The notes beneath the pieces are model-generated. The model ran no database searches, was not told where the DNA came from, and saw only the letters and a list, made by a program, of their open reading frames with translations. A stretch of 64,000 nt of DNA from Legionella cincinnatiensis (GTDB lineage Bacteria > Pseudomonadota > Gammaproteobacteria > Legionellales > Legionellaceae), in the NCBI RefSeq assembly GCF_900452415.1, contig NZ_UGNX01000001.1, positions 3,348,001 to 3,412,000 on the forward strand. Direction: 5' to 3'. Numbering within the stretch: position 1 is the stretch's first letter; every line of letters begins with the position of its first letter. Below, in pieces: positions 49,001 through 57,900 of this stretch. The translations under genes and the position numbers were made by a program.

Positions 49001-51911
49001 ATTGTTTCTTCACCACCACCAAACTTTGTTTCACCTGCGGACAAGCAAGCAACGCTTGCTCAATCTCGCCTAACTCAATACGATGACCACGGATCTTCAC
49101 TTGAAAATCATTGCGACCATGATAAGCAATTGCTCCATCTGGAGATAAACTGACTATATCCCCTGTTTTATACAAACGGCTGTTGTAATTTTTTGTTTTT
49201 TGTTCTAAAGATTGAAACGGATTAGTAACAAAACGCTCCTTGGTTAACTCGACACGATTTAAATACCCACGCGCCAAGCCCACACCACCGATATAAAGCT
49301 CACCCAAAGCATAAAAAGGCAATGGATTCATGTACTCATCTAAAACATAGGCCGTGGTGTTATCTATAGGTTTACCAATAACAATTTCGGTAATACTCTT
49401 GTCGCTGCAATCAGCGTATAAAACATCAATGGATGCTTCTGTTGGACCATAGAGATTATGGATCTCAGTATGGGGCAATAAGTCATGAACTTGTTTTACC
49501 TGCGTTAATTTGAGCGCTTCTCCGCTGCAAAAAATCATCCGTAAATTAGGAATCGTGCCCTGGCGTAAATCCAATGCATCCATAAAGACGTTAAGCATCG
49601 ATGGAACAAAATGTACTCTGGTAATTTCTTCTTGGCGCATCAAGTCATACAGATAATCTGCATCTTTATGCCCTTCAGGCTTGGCAAAAACCAAACAAGC
49701 ACCATACCAATGCGCCCATAACAACTCCCAAACAGAAACATCAAACACATACGGTGTTTTTTGAATGATTTTATCCTGCTCACTCAGCGGATATTGGCGA
49801 TTCATCCAATGAATGCGATTCACTACGCCGCGATGTTCAACCATTACCCCTTTAGGTTGTCCTGTAGTACCGGAGGTATAAATTACATAAGCCAAATGAT
49901 CGCTGGTATGTTGCGGAGCAAGATTGTCACAAGGTTGTTTGGCAAGTTGCTGGACAAAACTCGTTTCGTCTACAGCATGCACAGGTAACGTTAAAAAAGA
50001 CGCTAACCAGGACTGATGGTGCTGATTGGTTAACAGCAAAGGAGTCTGAGTATCTTGAATCAGATACTCAATTCGTGCTTGGGGAAAATCAGGAGCAATA
50101 GGCACATAAGCAGCCCCAGCCTTTAACACCGCTAGGATGCTAATCATCATATGTTCACTACGATCCAGGCAAAGGCAGACCATCGTATCTGGCTTTAAAG
50201 CATAATGCTCACGTAAAAAATGAGCCAGTTGGTTTGCACGATTATTTAATACTTCATAAGTGAGATGATTCTGCTCATAAACAACAGCAATATTCTCTGG
50301 AGTTCGTGCAACTTGCTCTTCAAAAAGCTGATTAATGGTTTTTTGTTGCGGAAAATACGCTTCTGTGTGATTCAATTGATGAACAATACGGTTCTCTAAA
50401 CATTCATCTAATAAATGAATAGAGGATATTTTTTGCAGTCCTGCACCTTCACCATATTTCGTTAATAAATGGGTAAAACACTCAAATAACTGTGTGATAT
50501 ATCCACTTTCGTAGCGATTAGCAAAATAAGTCACGGTAAAATAGATACCCTCATCGCACTCTTTGGCGATAATCGAGATGCCAAATTTTTCGTAACAATC
50601 GGGCAATAAAATAGGCTGTGCAAACTCTGCAACTGCTGGCGCCAGTACTTGTTTAAAATTATGAAAAGTAAACAATACCTGCAGCAAAGCAGGTAAGTCC
50701 TCATGACTTCGCTTTAAATGTTGTGCCAAAACATCCAAATTTATCTGATGATGTGTATTCAGAAAAGAAATCGCCTCATGAATTTTTTGCGCATGAAATA
50801 AAACTGTTTCCTCTTTTTTATACTCAGGAACTAAAGGTAATGTATTGATAAAAGGACCAATAACCTGATTCATTTCTGGTAAGCGGTTTGAAACAGTCAA
50901 GGCAATCGGAAAGTTAGTTTGTCCACCTGAATACGTACTGAGTACCTGATACAGACCAGTTAACAATAAAGAATACACACTGATTTCATGCTCAAGGGCT
51001 AACTGCTGCACCTGTTTATAAGTTTGTTTTTCCAATCTAAACTCATGAAACCCAGCGCGATTATCTGCTAAAGCTGTGCTACGCGCTAATAAATTCAAAG
51101 GCTCAGCCTCATCTAATTGCTGCGCTAGTCGGTGAATGGCGTGCTGATAAGGTACTGTATTTAAAGAATAATCTTGAAAAAACGTGTAATCAAAATAGTG
51201 AAACGTACGTTCATGTTTCGCTACGAATCCTTTACTTATTTTTTGATACTGATCCACAAGTTCATTGATCATTAAATCAGCAGAATAAGCATCTGATAAC
51301 ATGTGATGATGGGTTAAATTAACTAAGTAGTCTTGAGTGTCGCTAATTTGCATTAATTCCAAATGAATTAAGGGCTCATCATCCACAGCAAAAGCTCTTC
51401 GTCCTTTTTGCTCACAAACCAGGGTTATTTGTGGTGCGCTAATACTGGATTCATGAATTGTTACGCTATTTTCAGGGAGAATCTCATAACCAAATCCATC
51501 AACAACACGCATCCTTAAGATTGGATTTCTGTTCACTAGGTGTTGAATTGCCTGCTTTAATACATCGGGATTAGCATTTTTAAAAAACACAAACAAAGGA
51601 ACGGTATAGGTAGCTTTTTGCTCATCCAAAGTAGTTTGTAAATACATTCCTTTTTGAATGGTTTGCAGCACTTGCTTGTTTAATTGCTCAGGTATCTTAT
51701 AAAAGCTACAACACTTAGCTTGTTCTTCTGAATGAATGTCATTGTATTCCAACAAAAACAATAATTCAGTTTTATAGTGTTTTACCTGTTCTTTCAATTC
51801 TTGTGAAAAGCCAATACTTTTATCCACGCTAAACGCTAAATTACCCTCATTATTTTTCCAGAGCAGAATACGATACTCTTGCAATTGATATAACAAACGT
51901 GTTGCACTCAT
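37074..51911 (-). CDS. Hybrid NRPS-PKS, modules Ser-E / Cy-Cys-E / Gly / KS-ACP-TE
   Basis: This is a giant synthetase of 4945 residues. Domains by rough residue: TubC-type docking 1-60; C 65-510 (HHMLSD near 199); A 526-1030, code DVWHFSLID, serine; T ~1071; E 1140-1545 (HHLLVDAVSW); Cy 1571-2010 (DLILLDVKS, the DxxxxDxxS motif); A 2025-2520, code DLYNLSLIW, cysteine; T ~2567; E 2641-3000; C 3070-3505 (HHAIIDGWS); A 3520-4005, code DILQLGVIW, glycine; T ~4050; KS 4120-4545 with Cys, His, His intact; ACP ~4615; TE 4690-4945 (GGSSFGG). No AT lies between KS and ACP, so malonyl must be loaded in trans. GGAG precedes the ATG, which overlaps the upstream NRPS stop. Codes were read by eye. The order predicts D-Ser, thiazoline, Gly and one malonate. 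Confidence 0.95.
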   Translation of the reverse strand: MSATRLLYQLQEYRILLWKNNEGNLAFSVDKSIGFSQELKEQVKHYKTELLFLLEYNDIHSEEQAKCCSFYKIPEQLNKQVLQTIQKGMYLQTTLDEQKATYTVPLFVFFKNANPDVLKQAIQHLVNRNPILRMRVVDGFGYEILPENSVTIHESSISAPQITLVCEQKGRRAFAVDDEPLIHLELMQISDTQDYLVNLTHHHMLSDAYSADLMINELVDQYQKISKGFVAKHERTFHYFDYTFFQDYSLNTVPYQHAIHRLAQQLDEAEPLNLLARSTALADNRAGFHEFRLEKQTYKQVQQLALEHEISVYSLLLTGLYQVLSTYSGGQTNFPIALTVSNRLPEMNQVIGPFINTLPLVPEYKKEETVLFHAQKIHEAISFLNTHHQINLDVLAQHLKRSHEDLPALLQVLFTFHNFKQVLAPAVAEFAQPILLPDCYEKFGISIIAKECDEGIYFTVTYFANRYESGYITQLFECFTHLLTKYGEGAGLQKISSIHLLDECLENRIVHQLNHTEAYFPQQKTINQLFEEQVARTPENIAVVYEQNHLTYEVLNNRANQLAHFLREHYALKPDTMVCLCLDRSEHMMISILAVLKAGAAYVPIAPDFPQARIEYLIQDTQTPLLLTNQHHQSWLASFLTLPVHAVDETSFVQQLAKQPCDNLAPQHTSDHLAYVIYTSGTTGQPKGVMVEHRGVVNRIHWMNRQYPLSEQDKIIQKTPYVFDVSVWELLWAHWYGACLVFAKPEGHKDADYLYDLMRQEEITRVHFVPSMLNVFMDALDLRQGTIPNLRMIFCSGEALKLTQVKQVHDLLPHTEIHNLYGPTEASIDVLYADCSDKSITEIVIGKPIDNTTAYVLDEYMNPLPFYALGELYIGGVGLARGYLNRVELTKERFVTNPFQSLEQKTKNYNSRLYKTGDIVSLSPDGAIAYHGRNDFQVKIRGHRIELGEIEQALLACPQVKQSLVVVKKQSGQAYLVGYYVSDAEQDEQVMLEQLARRLPEYMVPTRLVHLDSFPLTANGKLDLKNLPEAAQGQRRDYELPSTELEQQLSVIWSEVLGIKAGGLSVHDDFFRLGGDSIISIQLISRIRQRLQLQVSVKDLFSCRTLRRLHEHLVARCEPELGVLASGEQGLLRGSVGLLPIQDWFFAHSFAKGWHWNQSFLIKTPALDVGRLRSCLQQLVAHHDAFRLRFRERDGTIEQYYDAESAFAGLQVLDVSGVDVAALEEQMTLWQSGFNGTTGPLYCVAYLSGYADGSSRIYVAMHHLLVDAVSWRILADDLHHLYEGQSLGAKGSSYRQWVDVLQDYAEYHEDERAYWQEVVADLKEIPALEKQSVLSVAELELGEEFTSFLLREANGAYHTQINDLLLTALAYALNDLSGESVHHVTLEGHGREDIAASIDVTRTVGWFTSLYPVRLALGDDLGHSIKKIKDNIRQIPNKGIGYGALLGYAIAQMPVVSFNYLGQFEQQSEFWHVVDEPSGQAMHSENQDYHLINILGMIVDGRLKLRVDAHLDEQKTQQLLHALHQHLHSILAHCQSRQDKPQYTPGDFKGVLSEADLAALPLLPSAEQYVWFPMTEIQKAYLLGRLGEYEIGNVSNHVYSEYYYPSLDVPKLETIINYLIKEYPVLRTVYSYEQLQQRFLSLDETPYYSIKVNDYRHLTGDEKDLQLIRERLSHQVYDPQAFPLFAFEVTQFRTMWVLHVSSDLILLDVKSRLSFFSAISALYRNPEQQITSPSISFKDYQEYYQLLKHSIWYVRDKEYWEGMLPSMPLRPSFPFKQAPEQIEYPTFSAHTLLVDKEDWTLFKQKASDYQVSYSSVLLSLYGSVLAYFSGHKEFLITLTLFNRYAIHDEANAIWGDFTTTDLFHFKDLGKNWIDTFERTHQRMWDDINHALYTGMEVQRALSKLHGLDATEAASPIVFTGVVGNKSHHFDSETFLQADEFKEKRYWCGQTSQAWIDLQAVETGDCFMSKWLYVDQLFTEDFIATLNQIYCNLIKALAHQDWNHSIDLSHYLPKKHQEIIAAANQYPRAFSEETLVSAYERSLEVAGCSELIAVIDAGKKAEYSHGELWSASEQVVASLLATGSQGRLIAVLSEKGYSQVVATLSIMKAGYAYLPLHVDWPLGRVHEVLKQGGVELVLLSRKMAAHEETYASLVNEYEVLIIEDALEHAVDLGLEKPKVHADDVAYVIFTSGSTGKPKGVTISHRGALNTIEAVNEHFGVSSKDKVLALSELSFDLSVYDIYGLLLAGGCIVFPEQEQTKEPKHWLSLIETHQISLWNTVPQLAGLLVDEAEGPLPSLRTFLLSGDWIPVSLPKKLKASCPEATVMSLGGATEGSIWSIWYPIEEVNPNWSSIPYGVAMPNQHMYVLNQDGAHCPVGVMGEIHIGGMGVALNYWGDEAITQRQFFTHPQLGKVYRTGDLGRWHEDGYMEFCGRNDFQVKIRGHRIELGEIEQALLACPQVKQSLVVVKKQSGQAYLVGYYVSDAEQDEQVMLEQLARRLPEYMVPTRLVHLDSFPLTANGKLDLKNLPEAAQGQRRDYELPSTELEQQLSIIWSEVLGIKAGGLSVHDDFFRLGGDSIISIQLISRIRQRLQLQVSVKDLFSCRTLRRLHEHLVARCEPELGVLASGEQGLLRGSVGLLPIQDWFFAHSFAKSWHWNQSFLIKTPALDVGRLRSCLQQLVAHHDAFRLRFRERDGRIEQYYDTESAFSEVQVLDVSGLDAAALEEQMTLWQSGFNGTTGPLYCFAYLSGYADGSSRIYIAMHHLLVDAVSWRILADDLHHLYEGQSLGAKGSSYRQWVDALQDYAEYHEDERAYWQEVVVDLKEIPALEKQSVLSVAELELGEEFTSFLLREANGAYHTQINDLLLTALAYALNDLSGEAVHHVTLEGHGREDIAASIDVTRTVGWFTSLYPVRLALGDDLGHSIKKIKDNIRQIPNKGIGYGALLGYAIAQMPVVSFNYLGQFEQQSEFWHVVDEPSGQAMHSENQETHCITCFGGIHQGRLRMVFRTQLPQEVTDRLALVYKKQLLMILEHQRSLARSFLTLSDIHHCVSARCLDKLQRDRELDGVYLANSLHQGFMYHFMSQGQKDEAYRMQIVWSYDRELNIDLLQRAWGFGQQRYPSLRLRFLVDEELVQVIDKTGYLHWQFIDLSQDKDNQDLKIQQLIQEDRHKAYDLTQGNLFRIQLIKQEETSYICIFNAHHAIIDGWSGPLLLGFVHEMYMKLFRQERIDFTVDTAYAQSQHFLQVQELENQSFWQQYMGQIEHKADLSNLLQQGKKQLKLSDYKYIIHQSEQTICIAQERFKQIKMMSQEQGLTLNAIILYAWHKVMRIYGNGKQTVVGTIVSGRNIPVDQVEHSVGLYINTLPMIVDHTHHDGLSVLEAIRSVQEISNEINQRSAMSLAKLQRQGERLFDCLFLYGNYPNLAVENPEKQLSFKIQSTFEKRDYPLSLAADEEESQLRIKLTYAGELFDSSLMTQLLATLNYLLDQIARNPLQRVHELNYMESRLPEPSSSPVLSRTFIDYFEEQVSLHPERIALVHEQTQISYAQLNQRANQLAHYIRQQTTLEKDSLIGLCLEKNEYLMIALLAVLKAGSAYLPIDPAMPAQRVQHILEDSQAKLVLTCGAVRHKFPQAVILDDPDAAFAIAQQATSNVHWPLKPDDLAYVLYTSGTTGQPKGVMIEHGAFLQTLVSMQAEYFSEQKPLSTYSMTHFVFDIFGLEYGLPLLTGGKVELGNPLFDVLECGSFDFIQMTPSVCELKLESLQYCESTTFLIGGEALAPELLAKALAKAQRVINVYGPTETTIWSTAKLYSRVTNLHPMSCGQAVRDVGKGEPYSKQNAPIVSIGRPLHHESVYVLDDYLTPMPVGAIGDLYIGGACLARGYLNRPDLTAKQFMTHPLYNRLYKTGDLAKWLPNGELAFIGRNDFQVKIRGHRIELAEIEAVLRMHPQVKQTVVAEFAQNLVAYFTASEWVVEAQLHDFLKEQLPDYMLPQTYMQLEQFPLTVNGKLDRKALPKPNLTKRAHYALPTTEQEKLLASLWEEVLGVSKVGVADNFFDLGGHSISLIKLFSKLPAAIKARITVLDLFKYPSISALLGYLAADKHSEEMGEKRIQLSLKRDDIAIIGMAGRFPGADDLETFWFNLQTGKEGLTYYSREELLEQGLDPSLVDHPNYVKAQCKLSDIKCFDAEFFSYTASEAEIMDPQHRLLMQCAWHALEDANYNPHHYAGDIGLFAGCGQNNYFSDHVLPNQTQDDLSRQFQLMIHQQANFLCTKIAYKLNLTGPAITIQTACSTSLVAVHQACLALNAGDCDIALAGGVSIGQLEKQGYLYQPGLIFSPDAKCRAFDAQAQGTFEGQGVGLVVLKPLSNALADEDFIYAVIKASAINNDGHQKIGFTAPSPQKQAEVITLAQQRAACSPDTISYIEAHGTGTALGDPIEMEGLTQVFKDSGLASGACALGSVKTNIGHLDVAAGIAGLIKTTLCLYHKQLVPTLHYQSANSKINFAASPFYVNTVLKPWTQGNCPRRAGVSSFGIGGTNAHLILEEAPSEAKQERESPVLYPFAKTEYWLPAGKTAAVVKSPNQASRVIVRDREYIISVLRGLWTTLLGIESFKNNEDFFDLGGDSLVAVQLSAQLQRQLGVHLELMSLNRITIDGLLALIEKEQEKTAKARSPVVLIKAGKTHENKIPLVLIHPIGGDVYFYRDLANALPENQAVYALRSPLLDGGTPFASIESMAAAYLHHLQQFGLKPPYILGGSSFGGAVAIEMARQLAQAGQSIPLVALIDTPAYTHLPKLMSQEEILMYLMQHGLGNLQISVAELQAQKTLEQKIEFIANRAKDSELKELLSTEFLPRFLHTWQAHGQLLHQYQPDPYPGRVLFFAHTEVIDDFPAHQEAHWQKLVHGSFKSILVPGTHITMNAAPHVEVIADALVFELKQRYYSLELLVEVEA
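42954..44622. repeat. Internal near-identical segment 1b (T-E of Cys module)
   Basis: About 1.67 kb covering the end of the A domain, the T domain and the epimerisation domain of the Cys module. It is nearly identical at DNA level to 47452-49113 in the Ser module, with scattered single-base differences and no obvious indels. This indicates recent duplication or gene conversion. Confidence 0.85.
44603..45848. repeat. Near-identical Cys adenylation segment (copy in NRPS-PKS)
   Basis: About 1.24 kb encoding most of the Cys-activating A domain. It is almost the same base by base as 53502-54747 in the upstream NRPS gene. Similarity begins at the CTTGAAAATCATTACGG A8-motif codons and stops after the NQYPRAF linker. 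Confidence 0.88.
47452..49113. repeat. Internal near-identical segment 1a (T-E of Ser module)
   Basis: Partner of 42954-44622. The similarity ends sharply on both sides: at the A8 motif of the adenylation domain, and near the end of the E domain, after which the two modules differ completely (Cy versus C). Confidence 0.85.
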
Positions 51912-54900
51912 TAAATAACTCCCTCTTCACGTACCTCTTCTTGTGCAGGAGAAAAATTCCTGGCAATGTCACGCAGTGTGCTGTATTGGTACAAATCAGT
52001 TAATTTCATATTCAGTTTCAATTCACGATTTAATTGCCTTACTAATTGCATCGCCAATAGCGAATTACCGCCCAAGGCAAAGAAATTATCTACGCGGCCA
52101 ATTGAGCTAGGAGATAAAGACAAAATTTTTGCCCAAATGCTCGCCATCTGCCATTCAAACTCGGTTTCTGGAGCCTGATACTCATGTTTTATGGTAATTT
52201 CAGGCAATTGATTTTTAGCTAATTTGCCATTAGCACTCAAAGGCAAAACATCCAATAAAGCATAAGCATGTGGCAACATATAATCAGGCAAAGAGTGACT
52301 TAATTCTTGATTCATCAACTGCTCTAGTGAAATAAGGGGGGGCGCACTTTCTGGTTTTTCTTGTTCTTGTGCCTCAATGCTTCCCAATACCATGGCATAT
52401 AAAGCGCCTGCATAAGGGGTAAAGCCTAAGGTACAGCTACCTATGTTATGTGCATATAAAGACTGGCTGATTGCTTGAAATGAGTAACCAGCCATCAGGT
52501 AGTTTTGCCAAGAATCATCCCCCTCAGCAGTGATCATCAATTGACTAGCACGCAACAGTTGGCCAAATTCACTGCTTTGCGTAAATATGGAAAAATCTCG
52601 TAAAGAAAGAACCGAGTTTTGCGTCTCATCTACATAGCTTTGGTTCTGGTTGGATAAGTACTTTAAGCCAAGCGAAAAGCATGGAAAAAAAGCTTTTTCC
52701 TGAGTCAACTTCACCTTGGCCAATAAGTGATTGTCACTATCCAAAACCTTATCCTCTATAGAAAGCGCATACGAAAAACCTTCTACTAAAAGAGAAGACA
52801 ACATTAAGTGCAGCATATGTCCTAGCTCAATATAAGCGAGCTTTTTAGATAAATCAGCGTACAAGGGTTGAATTGCTGGCCAATGCACTACAAAGTGGAA
52901 CTCAATGTCGTCTGCAGACGACATTAGGTCGGTAGCACACAAAGCCTGTTTTAAGGGATGATAATAAAATAATCCTTGTTCTAAATCCTGTAATTTATCA
53001 GGAACATTCACAAAACAACGCACGGAGTAGGAGCTCCCACCAGAAGGATATTGGTATTTGGGCAATGCTCTATTGGCTACTTGCTGTCCAGCGATACTTG
53101 CCAACACACGCATTAAGGACTGGATATCAATCGGAGCAAGACGATATTTACACTCTGCTTGCATCATCAGGCTGGAATTACCTATTTTTTGCACTAATGT
53201 ACTGTCAATTGGTGTACTAATAAAATTCCGATAACTTTTGCGTCGATTAGGATGAGTTACTAAAATAGGTTGTGGTAATTGATAAGAAATATGCTTGTTG
53301 GCCAGCAAGCCACGTTGTTCTAATTTGAAAAGATCTTTATCCAAGGAGCTTTCTTGCTTGCGGTTTTCTGGCAATAAATAAGCCACCAAATGCGTTTTTC
53401 CTTCATGTTTTTGCAGAGCCACAACTGCCTTTTCCACGCCCTTAATCTGCTCTATTTTGGCGGTAATTTCATCCAATTCAACACGATATCCATTAATCTT
53501 GACTTGAAAATCATTACGGCCACAAAACTCCATATACCCATCTTCATGCCACCGCCCCAAATCACCGGTGCGATACACTTTTCCTAACTGCGGATGCGTA
53601 AAAAACTGACGTTGGGTAATTTCCTCATCACCCCAGTAATTTAACGCAACCCCCATTCCTCCGATGTGGATTTCACCCATAACCCCCACAGGACAATGTG
53701 CTCCATCTTGATTAAGCACATACATATGCTGATTGGGCATGGCCACTCCATAAGGAATGCTACTCCAATTAGGATTCACTTCCTCGATGGGATACCAAAT
53801 CGACCAGATACTGCCTTCAGTCGCACCACCCAAACTCATCACCGTCGCCTCAGGGCAACTTTCTTTGAGCTTCTTCGGCAGCGACACCGGTATCCAATCG
53901 CCACTTAATAAAAACGCCCGCAAAGAGGGCAATGGCCCTTCTGCTTCATCAACCAACAATCCAGCAAGCTGCGGCACCGTATTCCATAAACTGATTTGAT
54001 GCGCCTCAATCAAAGACAACCAATGCTTAGGTTCTTTGGTTTGCTCTTGCTCGGGAAATACAATACAACCGCCCGCAAGCAACAACCCATAAATATCATA
54101 AACCGACAAATCAAAACTTAATTCCGATAAAGCCAATACTTTATCTTTGCTGCTCACCCCAAAGCGTTCATTCACCGCTTCAATCGTATTTAATGCCCCG
54201 CGATGACTTATCGTCACCCCTTTAGGCTTGCCTGTCGAACCCGAGGTAAAAATGACATATGCCACATCATCGGCATGAACTTTGGGCTTTTCTAAACCCA
54301 AATCCACAGCATGCTCCAATGCGTCCTCGATAATCAAAACCTCATACTCATTAACTAGGGAAGCATAAGTCTCTTCGTGTGCTGCCATCTTGCGCGATAC
54401 CAACACCAACTCGACTCCTCCCTGCTTTAATACCTCATGCACGCGTCCTAGCGGCCAATCTACATGCAACGGCAAATACGCATAGCCTGCCTTCATAATC
54501 GATAACGTCGCTACAACCTGGCTGTAACCCTTCTCACTCAGCACCGCAATTAAGCGGCCTTGACTGCCTGTGGCTAAAAGAGACGCCACCACCTGTTCGC
54601 TCGCTGACCATAATTCACCATGGCTATACTCTGCCTTTTTCCCTGCATCAATCACCGCGATTAACTCAGAACATCCCGCTACTTCTAAAGAGCGCTCATA
54701 AGCACTCACCAATGTCTCTTCACTGAACGCTCGGGGATACTGGTTGGCCTCATTAATAAGTTGTGTATGCAGTTTGGGTAAAACAGCAGCGGGAAATACG
54801 TCGTGCTCCCAATCGGTAAGCGCTAATGCTTCAATTAATTGACAATACGTTTCATGCATGGCTTGTATGGTTTGCGGGGCAAAAAGCTGCTCTACATAAT

Positions 54901-57900
54901 CCCACTCCGCAATAAATCCTTCATGGGTTTCATACGCTTTATTATCCAACCAAACTTGTGAGGTTTGTGAAATCGCATAATGAATGCCTTGGTAAGAAGA
55001 ATTCATAGGCAGATGAAATAAGCTGCTTTGATTTGCTCCCCCTAAGACACTGGTTAGGACTATCGGTGATAAAATAGTATCCGAAGGAATGGAATGATGT
55101 TGTCGAAGCATTCTTTGGAAATCAATACCGTCAAATAAATTATGTTCAAGATCTGTTAATAACTGTTGGTGCGTTTTTTCAAGTACAGAATTGACTGTTT
55201 CTAAAGTGTTATATTGATAGGCAAAAAGTTCCAAAGCAGTAAAATCACCAATCAGATCATTCACTTGAGGATGTAAGGGTAAGCGGTTAAATAAAGTTAA
55301 ATTAACTGCTACTTGCTTTTGCCCACTCCAAAAACAAAGGGTGCGCGCATAAGCTTCTAAAACCAGTGCTGTAAGACTAACTCCAATATGGTGCGCTTTG
55401 GCGGTTAATTTATCCCAAATCAGCTTGGGAATTATTTTACTAATTCGTTGAAAATGTGGGTACTTCACCTGTGATGGACGCGCAATCAAAGGTAAATTCA
55501 TTTCCAAATAATAGTCATCCAAACGCTTTTGCCAATAAACTTGAGCGTGCTCGAATAATAGGCTTGCTCTTAATCGCTCACTTTGCAGAATATAGTCGCG
55601 AAAGTTAAGCTGTAATGTTGGGAACCGATGTTCAGGATGCTCATAAAGCGTAATCCACTCCGTAAAGAGAATTTCAAAACTACTCATATCAATGATGATG
55701 GCATCAAAACTTACATGCAGTAGATAAATGCCATTGAATTTAGTGACAAACACATCAAATAATGGATAAGTATCTGGCGAATATACTTTATGGGAAAATT
55801 GCTGACGAATAGCCAATAACTCCGCCTCTGTACTTAATTCAAAATAAGCAATTGCATACGGCGTAACCTCTTCCAGAAAACATTGCTGATCCTCAATAAA
55901 TACAGTTCTTAACGCCAAATGCCGCTGAATTAACTGATTGAAGGCATTTTGCAATCGTTCTACATCTAACCCTATATATTTAAATTCCGTATAAACATGG
56001 GTAGAAATATTACTTAACTCAAAATGATCAAATCGTCCCCAATAGTAAGTTTGCTGCACATTATTAAGCGGAAAAGGTTGATAAAGATTGCTCTTATCCA
56101 TAGGCTGAACTTGATACTCTTTATAAATAAATCTACCTAGACTTTGTTCCACACGATGCGCTAAATTGGCAATGTTTTTTTCTATAAATACATCACGAAT
56201 CGCAATATCTGAATGCAATTCATGATTGATTTTATTCACCAATTGAATGGCTAAAATACTGTTCCCACCTAAACGGAAAAAATCATCCAGTATATTCGCG
56301 CGCGTTACAGGCAACCCTAAAACTTTAGCCCAGATCGCACACAGCTTGATCTCCAATTCATTTCTAGGTGCCATAAAAGCAGAACTATTAAAATTAGGTA
56401 TAGGCAAAGCTTTGCGATCCACTTTACCATTAGGATTTAATGGAATTCCTTCCAAGCGCATAAGCATGTTGGGCATCATATAATCAGGTATTTTCTTTGC
56501 CAAATGCACAAGTATTGCTTCTTCATCTATACAAGAAGGAGCAACATAATACCCCACCAAATAGTGATTGATTTGTGACGCTTGCTCTTCATCCTGCATC
56601 GTCTTTACCGCGACTACACTTTGTTGTACTCCAGCGAACTCATTTAAGGCACTTTCTATATCACCTAATTCAATGCGATGCCCACGAATTTTCACTTGAA
56701 AATCATTACGACCAAGAAACTCAAGTTCACCAGCAGAGGTCCAGCGTACCAAATCCCCTGTTTTATATAAACGAAAGGCCTGCGATGAATCAGTAAATGA
56801 ATGATAAAGAAATTGTTGTGTGGTTAATTCTTCTCGACACCAATAACCACGAGCCAATCCAGCACCACCAATGTATAACTCACCAATTACTCCAACAGGT
56901 AATGGCAACAAATGCTCATCTAAAACATAACATTCCGTGTTCGCTATAGGTTTCCCTATAAAAGAAGGATTGTTTGTCTCCCGGCATAAATTAATAGTAG
57001 ACCAAATCGTTGTTTCAGTAGGTCCATAAACATTCCATAAAAACGAAACTTTTTGCATTAATGCGGTGGCTAAAACTTCATTTAAGGCTTCACCCCCACA
57101 CAAAGCACGAATTGCTAAAGTTTTATCCCCTAAAGCTTGAACCACCAGATGCCATAATGATGGTGTTGCCTGCATCACGGTTATTTGTTTTTCCTCAATA
57201 ATTTGCAGTAAACGTGGTGCATCCATGACTTCTTGTTGACGAGCAAGAATGATTTCACCGCCACAAATCAAAGGCATATATAATTCAAGACCCGCAATAT
57301 CAAAAGCAATAGTAGTCACAGCAAGCAATTTATCTGTTGCACTAAATTTGACTGTCTCGGCAAAATAAGAAATCGTATTCACCAAAGCCCTATGCTCAAT
57401 CATAACCCCTTTAGGTTTTCCTGTTGTTCCTGAGGTATAAATAACGTAAGCTAAATGCGTCACATCGTTACAAGGTTCTAAGTTTTCCTGAGAAAAGGAA
57501 CATAATTGCGCCCTGATGTCTGGTGCATCTAAAGCAAGTAAAGGAGTTGTTGGCGTGATTTGTTTTAATTTTTCGTAATAACAGCCGTGAGTCAAAATTA
57601 AAGCAGGCTGACAATCTTCAATAATAGTTGCCACACGTTCATTGGGGTATTTCAGATCCAAAGGAACGTAAGCATTACCTGATTTTAACACCGCCAAAAC
57701 CGCAACAACCAAATCGACCTTACGTTCCATATAAAGAACGATTAATTGGTTTTCAGCAATCCCTTGGGTATGAATCCATGCCGCTAACTGATTGGCTTGT
57801 TCATTTAACTCATTATAAGTTAAATAGATTTCCCCACAACTTACCGCTACATTATGAGGCAATAACGCTGCTTGTTGTTCAAACAATTGATGAATCAATG

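Noticed and set aside
44766..53999. Repeated 70-80 codon plus-strand frames that look like a duplicated small gene
   Set aside because: They are the antisense of the duplicated Cys adenylation domain; their repetition only reflects the NRPS repeat.
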